Shown here: positions 54,749-57,364 of the stretch, piece by piece | Numbering within the stretch: the stretch's first letter is position 1 | How the letters are laid out: each line of letters starts with the position of its first letter | The notes under the pieces: model-generated | Databases searched by the model: none | The model's input: the letters and a program-made list of their open reading frames with translations, nothing else | Told to the model about the DNA's origin: nothing | Position numbers and translations under genes: made by a program | Assembly (NCBI GenBank): GCA_900469965.1 | Contig: UBZP01000023.1 | Coordinates: 1-57,364, forward strand | Source: Hyphomicrobiales bacterium | GTDB lineage: Bacteria > Pseudomonadota > Alphaproteobacteria > Rhizobiales > Rhizobiaceae | Direction of reading: 5' to 3' | DNA: 57,364 nt

Positions 54749-55591
54749 TCAGATCAGCCGCAGGCCCTTCAGGCTCGCATGGCCGTCACGGCCGATGATG
54801 ATGTGGTCGTGGACGACGATGCCGAGCGGCCGGGCGGTCTCGACGATCGTCTTGGTCATCTCGATGTCGGCGCGCGAGGGGGTCGGGTCGCCGGACGGGT
54901 GGTTGTGGACGAGGATGATGGCGGTCGCCGAAAGCTCCAGCGCCCGCTTCACCACCTCGCGCGGATAGACGGGCGTGTGGTCGACGGTGCCGCGTCCCTG
55001 CACCTCGTCGGCGATCAGCACGTTGCGCTTGTCGAGAAACAGGATCCGGAACTGCTCGCGGCTTTCATGCGCCATCGCGGCATGGCAGTAGTTGATGACC
55101 GACGTCCAGGAGCCGAGCACCTGCTTGTTGCGCAATTCGCTCTTCAGCATGCGCTGGGACACGGTCGCGACCAGCTTCAGGTCGAGCGCCACGGCCTCGC
55201 CGATGCCCTTGACCTCCTGCAGCAGCGCCGACGGCGCCCCGAGCACGCCGGACAGCGTGCCGAACCGGTCGAGCAGGGCCTTGGCGATGGGCTTGGTGTC
55301 CCGCCGGGGAATGAGGCGGAACAGAAGGAGTTCCAGGATCTCGTAGTCGGCGAGCGCCGCTTCCCCGTGTTCGCGAAAGCGGCTGCGCAACCGTTCGCGA
55401 TGGCCGTGATAGTGGGCGGCCTCGACGTCCGCCGGTGCGGCGGCCCTGGCACCGCCAAGCGATCCGTGGCGGGCCGACCGTTCCGCGAAATGCCCGCGCT
55501 CGTCGTCGAAGAGCAGGCCGCCGTACCCCATTGCTGATTGCGCTTCTTCCGAAGCGGCCTTGTCGCCATTCGGTACGGGGTCTTTGCCCAT
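54749..55591 (-). CDS. radC: RadC family JAB/MPN-domain protein
   Basis: A 280-residue RadC-like protein. After about 60 poorly conserved residues comes a helix-hairpin-helix region ([20 protein letters not shown]). The MPN/JAB domain follows, with the metal motif [20 protein letters not shown], where the two His and the Asp are intact. Despite its name, a DNA-repair role is not established for this family. Its start is six bases after the map stop, so it is co-transcribed with sfsA and map. Confidence 0.93.
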   Translation of the reverse strand: MGKDPVPNGDKAASEEAQSAMGYGGLLFDDERGHFAERSARHGSLGGARAAAPADVEAAHYHGHRERLRSRFREHGEAALADYEILELLLFRLIPRRDTKPIAKALLDRFGTLSGVLGAPSALLQEVKGIGEAVALDLKLVATVSQRMLKSELRNKQVLGSWTSVINYCHAAMAHESREQFRILFLDKRNVLIADEVQGRGTVDHTPVYPREVVKRALELSATAIILVHNHPSGDPTPSRADIEMTKTIVETARPLGIVVHDHIIIGRDGHASLKGLRLI

Positions 55592-55597
55592 TGGGTC

Positions 55598-56425
55598 CTA
55601 TCCGGGTAGGCCGGGTCGGTCGAGGCCGCCCGGCGACAGGGTGAAGACTTCGCAGCCGTCGGCGGTGACACCCACGGCATGCTCGTATTGCGCCGACAGC
55701 GACCGGTCGCGGGTCACCGCGGTCCAGCCGTCGGAAAGCACCTTCACATGCGGCCGGCCTAGATTGATCATCGGCTCGATCGTGAAGATCATGCCTTCCT
55801 TCAATTCCGGCCCCTCATTGGCATTGCCGTAGTGCAGGATGTTGGGGGCGTCGTGGAAGAGGCGGCCGAGGCCGTGGCCGCAGAAGTCGCGCACGACGGA
55901 GCAGCGTTCCGCCTCGGCGTATTTCTGGATCGCCTCGCCGATGGCGCCGGTGCGCACGCCCGGCCGGACGGCGGCGATGCCGCGCAGCAGGCACTCATAG
56001 GTGACCTCGAGCAGGCGTTCGGCCGAGCGCTTGATCTGCCCGACCGGATACATGCGGCTGGAATCGCCGTGCCATCCGTCGAGGATGTAGGTGATGTCGA
56101 TATTGGCGATGTCGCCTTCGCGCAGCGGCTTGTCGTTGGGAATGCCGTGACAGACGACATGGTTGAGCGAGATGCAGGACGATTTGGTATAGCCGCGATA
56201 GTTCAGCGTCGCCGGCAGCGCGCCGTGGTCCATGCCGAACTCGAACACGAAGCGGTCCAGCTCCTCGGTCGTGACCCCCGGCTTGACCAGCGGGTAGATC
56301 TCGTCCAGCGCTCGCGCCGTCAGCTGGCTGGCCTTGCGCATGCCTTCGAAGGCCTCGCTGCCGTAGAGCCGGATCACGCCGGTATTCTTCATCGGCGCGG
56401 AAAAGGCTTCGATATAGGTCACCAT
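55598..56425 (-). CDS. map: Map, type I methionyl aminopeptidase
   Basis: Map removes the initiator Met from nascent proteins. The 275-residue protein has the metal ligands of the pita-bread fold: the Asp pair in ANIDITYILDGWHGDSSRM, the His in CGHGLGRLFHDAPNIL, and the Glu residues in GMIFTIEPMINLG and near the end. The N-terminal ten residues are uncertain; an in-frame ATG (MKNTGVIRLYG) 11 codons downstream is a plausible alternative start. It is the middle gene of sfsA-map-radC. Confidence 0.96.
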   Translation of the reverse strand: MVTYIEAFSAPMKNTGVIRLYGSEAFEGMRKASQLTARALDEIYPLVKPGVTTEELDRFVFEFGMDHGALPATLNYRGYTKSSCISLNHVVCHGIPNDKPLREGDIANIDITYILDGWHGDSSRMYPVGQIKRSAERLLEVTYECLLRGIAAVRPGVRTGAIGEAIQKYAEAERCSVVRDFCGHGLGRLFHDAPNILHYGNANEGPELKEGMIFTIEPMINLGRPHVKVLSDGWTAVTRDRSLSAQYEHAVGVTADGCEVFTLSPGGLDRPGLPG

Positions 56426-56454
56426 CGTCGAACTTTCGATTGTCGTTCAAGATT

Positions 56455-57174
56455 TCATAAAGCAGCTATGGCTGTTTCGTCCATGGCGATCAATGCGTCG
56501 GGGCGAATTTCCAGGGGCGAGACGGCGCATTTGACGGCATAGGCCTCGACGCCGCGCCGTCTGGCGCGCACGAAGGCTGCGGCATAGACCGGGTCGAGGT
56601 CGGAGCAGATCCGGAAGCGGTCGCAGTCGCCGCGCTGGACGACATAGAGCATGACCGCGCGATGGCCGGCTTCGGCGACATCGCCCAGTTCCTCCAGGTG
56701 CTTGGCACCGCGGGCCGTCGCGGTATCGGGGAACTCGGCAAGGCCGGGCGCGCGGCAGAAATGAACGTTCTTGACCTCGACATAGGCGGACGGGCGGCCG
56801 GGACCGGAGAGCAGCAGGTCGATGCGCGAGTTCCGCCCGTATTTCCGCTCGCGCTCGACGAGCGGGTAGCCGCCGAGATCGCCGACGAGGCCGGCGCGGA
56901 TCGCCTCCTCGGCCAACCGGTTCGGCAGGCCGGTATTGATGCCGACCACCGTGCCGTCCGCCTCGATCAGCTCGAAGCGGTGGCGATACTTGCGCAGAGG
57001 GCCGTCGTGCTCGGACAGCCAGATGCGCGATCCGGGCGTCGTCAGCCCGCGCATCGAACCGGTGTTCGGGCACGAGCCGGTGATCGCCGTGCCGTCGTCG
57101 AGCACCGCGTCGAAGAGGAAGCGCTTGTAGCGCTGCACCAGCGTGGCCGGCACGAGAGGCGGATCGAAGATCAT
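56455..57174 (-). CDS. sfsA: SfsA family DNA/RNA nuclease-like protein
   Basis: A 239-residue SfsA protein, once described as a sugar fermentation stimulation factor and now assigned a nuclease-like fold. The conserved [41 protein letters not shown] and RGAKHLEEL are present; the last two include the Asp/Glu/Lys residues of a PD-(D/E)XK-like centre. Biological role is unclear. It is the first gene of the sfsA-map-radC unit, with a 29-bp gap before map. Confidence 0.95.
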   Translation of the reverse strand: MIFDPPLVPATLVQRYKRFLFDAVLDDGTAITGSCPNTGSMRGLTTPGSRIWLSEHDGPLRKYRHRFELIEADGTVVGINTGLPNRLAEEAIRAGLVGDLGGYPLVERERKYGRNSRIDLLLSGPGRPSAYVEVKNVHFCRAPGLAEFPDTATARGAKHLEELGDVAEAGHRAVMLYVVQRGDCDRFRICSDLDPVYAAAFVRARRRGVEAYAVKCAVSPLEIRPDALIAMDETAIAAL

Positions 57175-57347
57175 GCGAGACCGAAAGGGTGGATCGAGTG
57201 TGGCGGTAGGGGTGAGGGGCTGCTTAGCAGAGACGGGGGCGGAGGGGATAGCGAATAGCGAATGGCGAGCAGATGGCTGTCCGGTGGGACGTGGCCACCG
57301 GGCGAGCGACGCGAAGGTTCGGCGCGGTGGGCTGCCGCGATGAACAC

Positions 57348-57364
57348 CCTCCCCTCGAGGGGGA
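57348..57364. repeat. Partial GC-rich palindrome at the right edge
   Basis: CCTCCCCTCGAGGGGGA contains the perfect palindrome CCCCTCGAGGGG (57351-57362) and is cut by the window end. It resembles the element at 4-26. The 170 bp before it, upstream of sfsA, include short direct repeats (AGCGAAT twice near 57252-57265) and no gene. Confidence 0.45.

Overview
The window is a high-GC chromosomal segment from an alphaproteobacterium, most likely order Hyphomicrobiales (Rhizobiales) and close to the Rhizobiaceae. The evidence is the strongly GC-biased third codon positions, the rhizobial form of UvrB with a long N-terminal extension, Usg, the Rhizobium-like MoaA, class II DAHP synthase, the DUF1289/aspartic protease pair, and the runs fumC - L,D-transpeptidase - gph - rpiA - DUF2059 - gor and sfsA - map - radC. 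I see no rRNA, tRNA, CRISPR array, insertion sequence, phage gene or replication origin. I call 52 protein genes. uvrB is cut by the left edge.

Layout. 1-7.4 kb: uvrB; a small DUF486 membrane protein; the DUF1800/DUF1501 pair; a membrane protein of unknown function; an acyl-CoA thioesterase. 7.6-16 kb: a Cache-domain chemoreceptor, an extensin-like lipoprotein, a TauE/SafE permease, a YadG/YadH-type ABC exporter, and a soluble double-PAS chemoreceptor with a possibly structured leader. 16-20 kb: an aspartic protease with DUF1289, divergent cobS and cobT, and dgkA. 20-26.7 kb: a membrane histidine kinase, a nuclease, a uracil-DNA-glycosylase-like protein, an Lrp/AsnC regulator, a beta-hydroxyacid dehydrogenase, a methyltransferase, DUF2270 and usg. 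26.8-31.4 kb: a minus-strand amino-acid transport region (substrate-binding protein, AraC regulator, LysE exporter, two permeases) with no ATPase gene. 31.8-36.1 kb: an OmpA-family protein with an 11-residue tandem repeat, then mobAB and a DMT transporter. 36.4-43.3 kb: a third chemoreceptor, an AT-richer orphan gene, moaA, DUF971, an FMN flavoprotein and a diguanylate cyclase. 43.5-57.2 kb: central metabolism and housekeeping (fumC, L,D-transpeptidase, gph, rpiA, DUF2059, gor, aroG, a GFA protein, sthA, radC, map, sfsA).

How the genes fit together. moaA, mobA and mobB serve molybdenum cofactor synthesis. cobS and cobT serve the late lower-ligand steps of cobalamin. gor and sthA both act on NADPH and redox balance. 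The three chemoreceptors have no che genes beside them and probably feed a chemotaxis array encoded elsewhere. Most of the region is ordinary chromosome. The parts that most deserve a second look are regulatory DNA: four TGTCGCA elements before araC-lysE, iterated GTTCA half-sites before the OmpA gene, nested inverted repeats in the leader of the double-PAS receptor, and a minus-strand terminator with no minus-strand gene in front of it. The AT-rich orphan, the split transporter and the repeat-bearing OmpA protein also stand out. I did not find a clear new multi-gene defence or mobile system.
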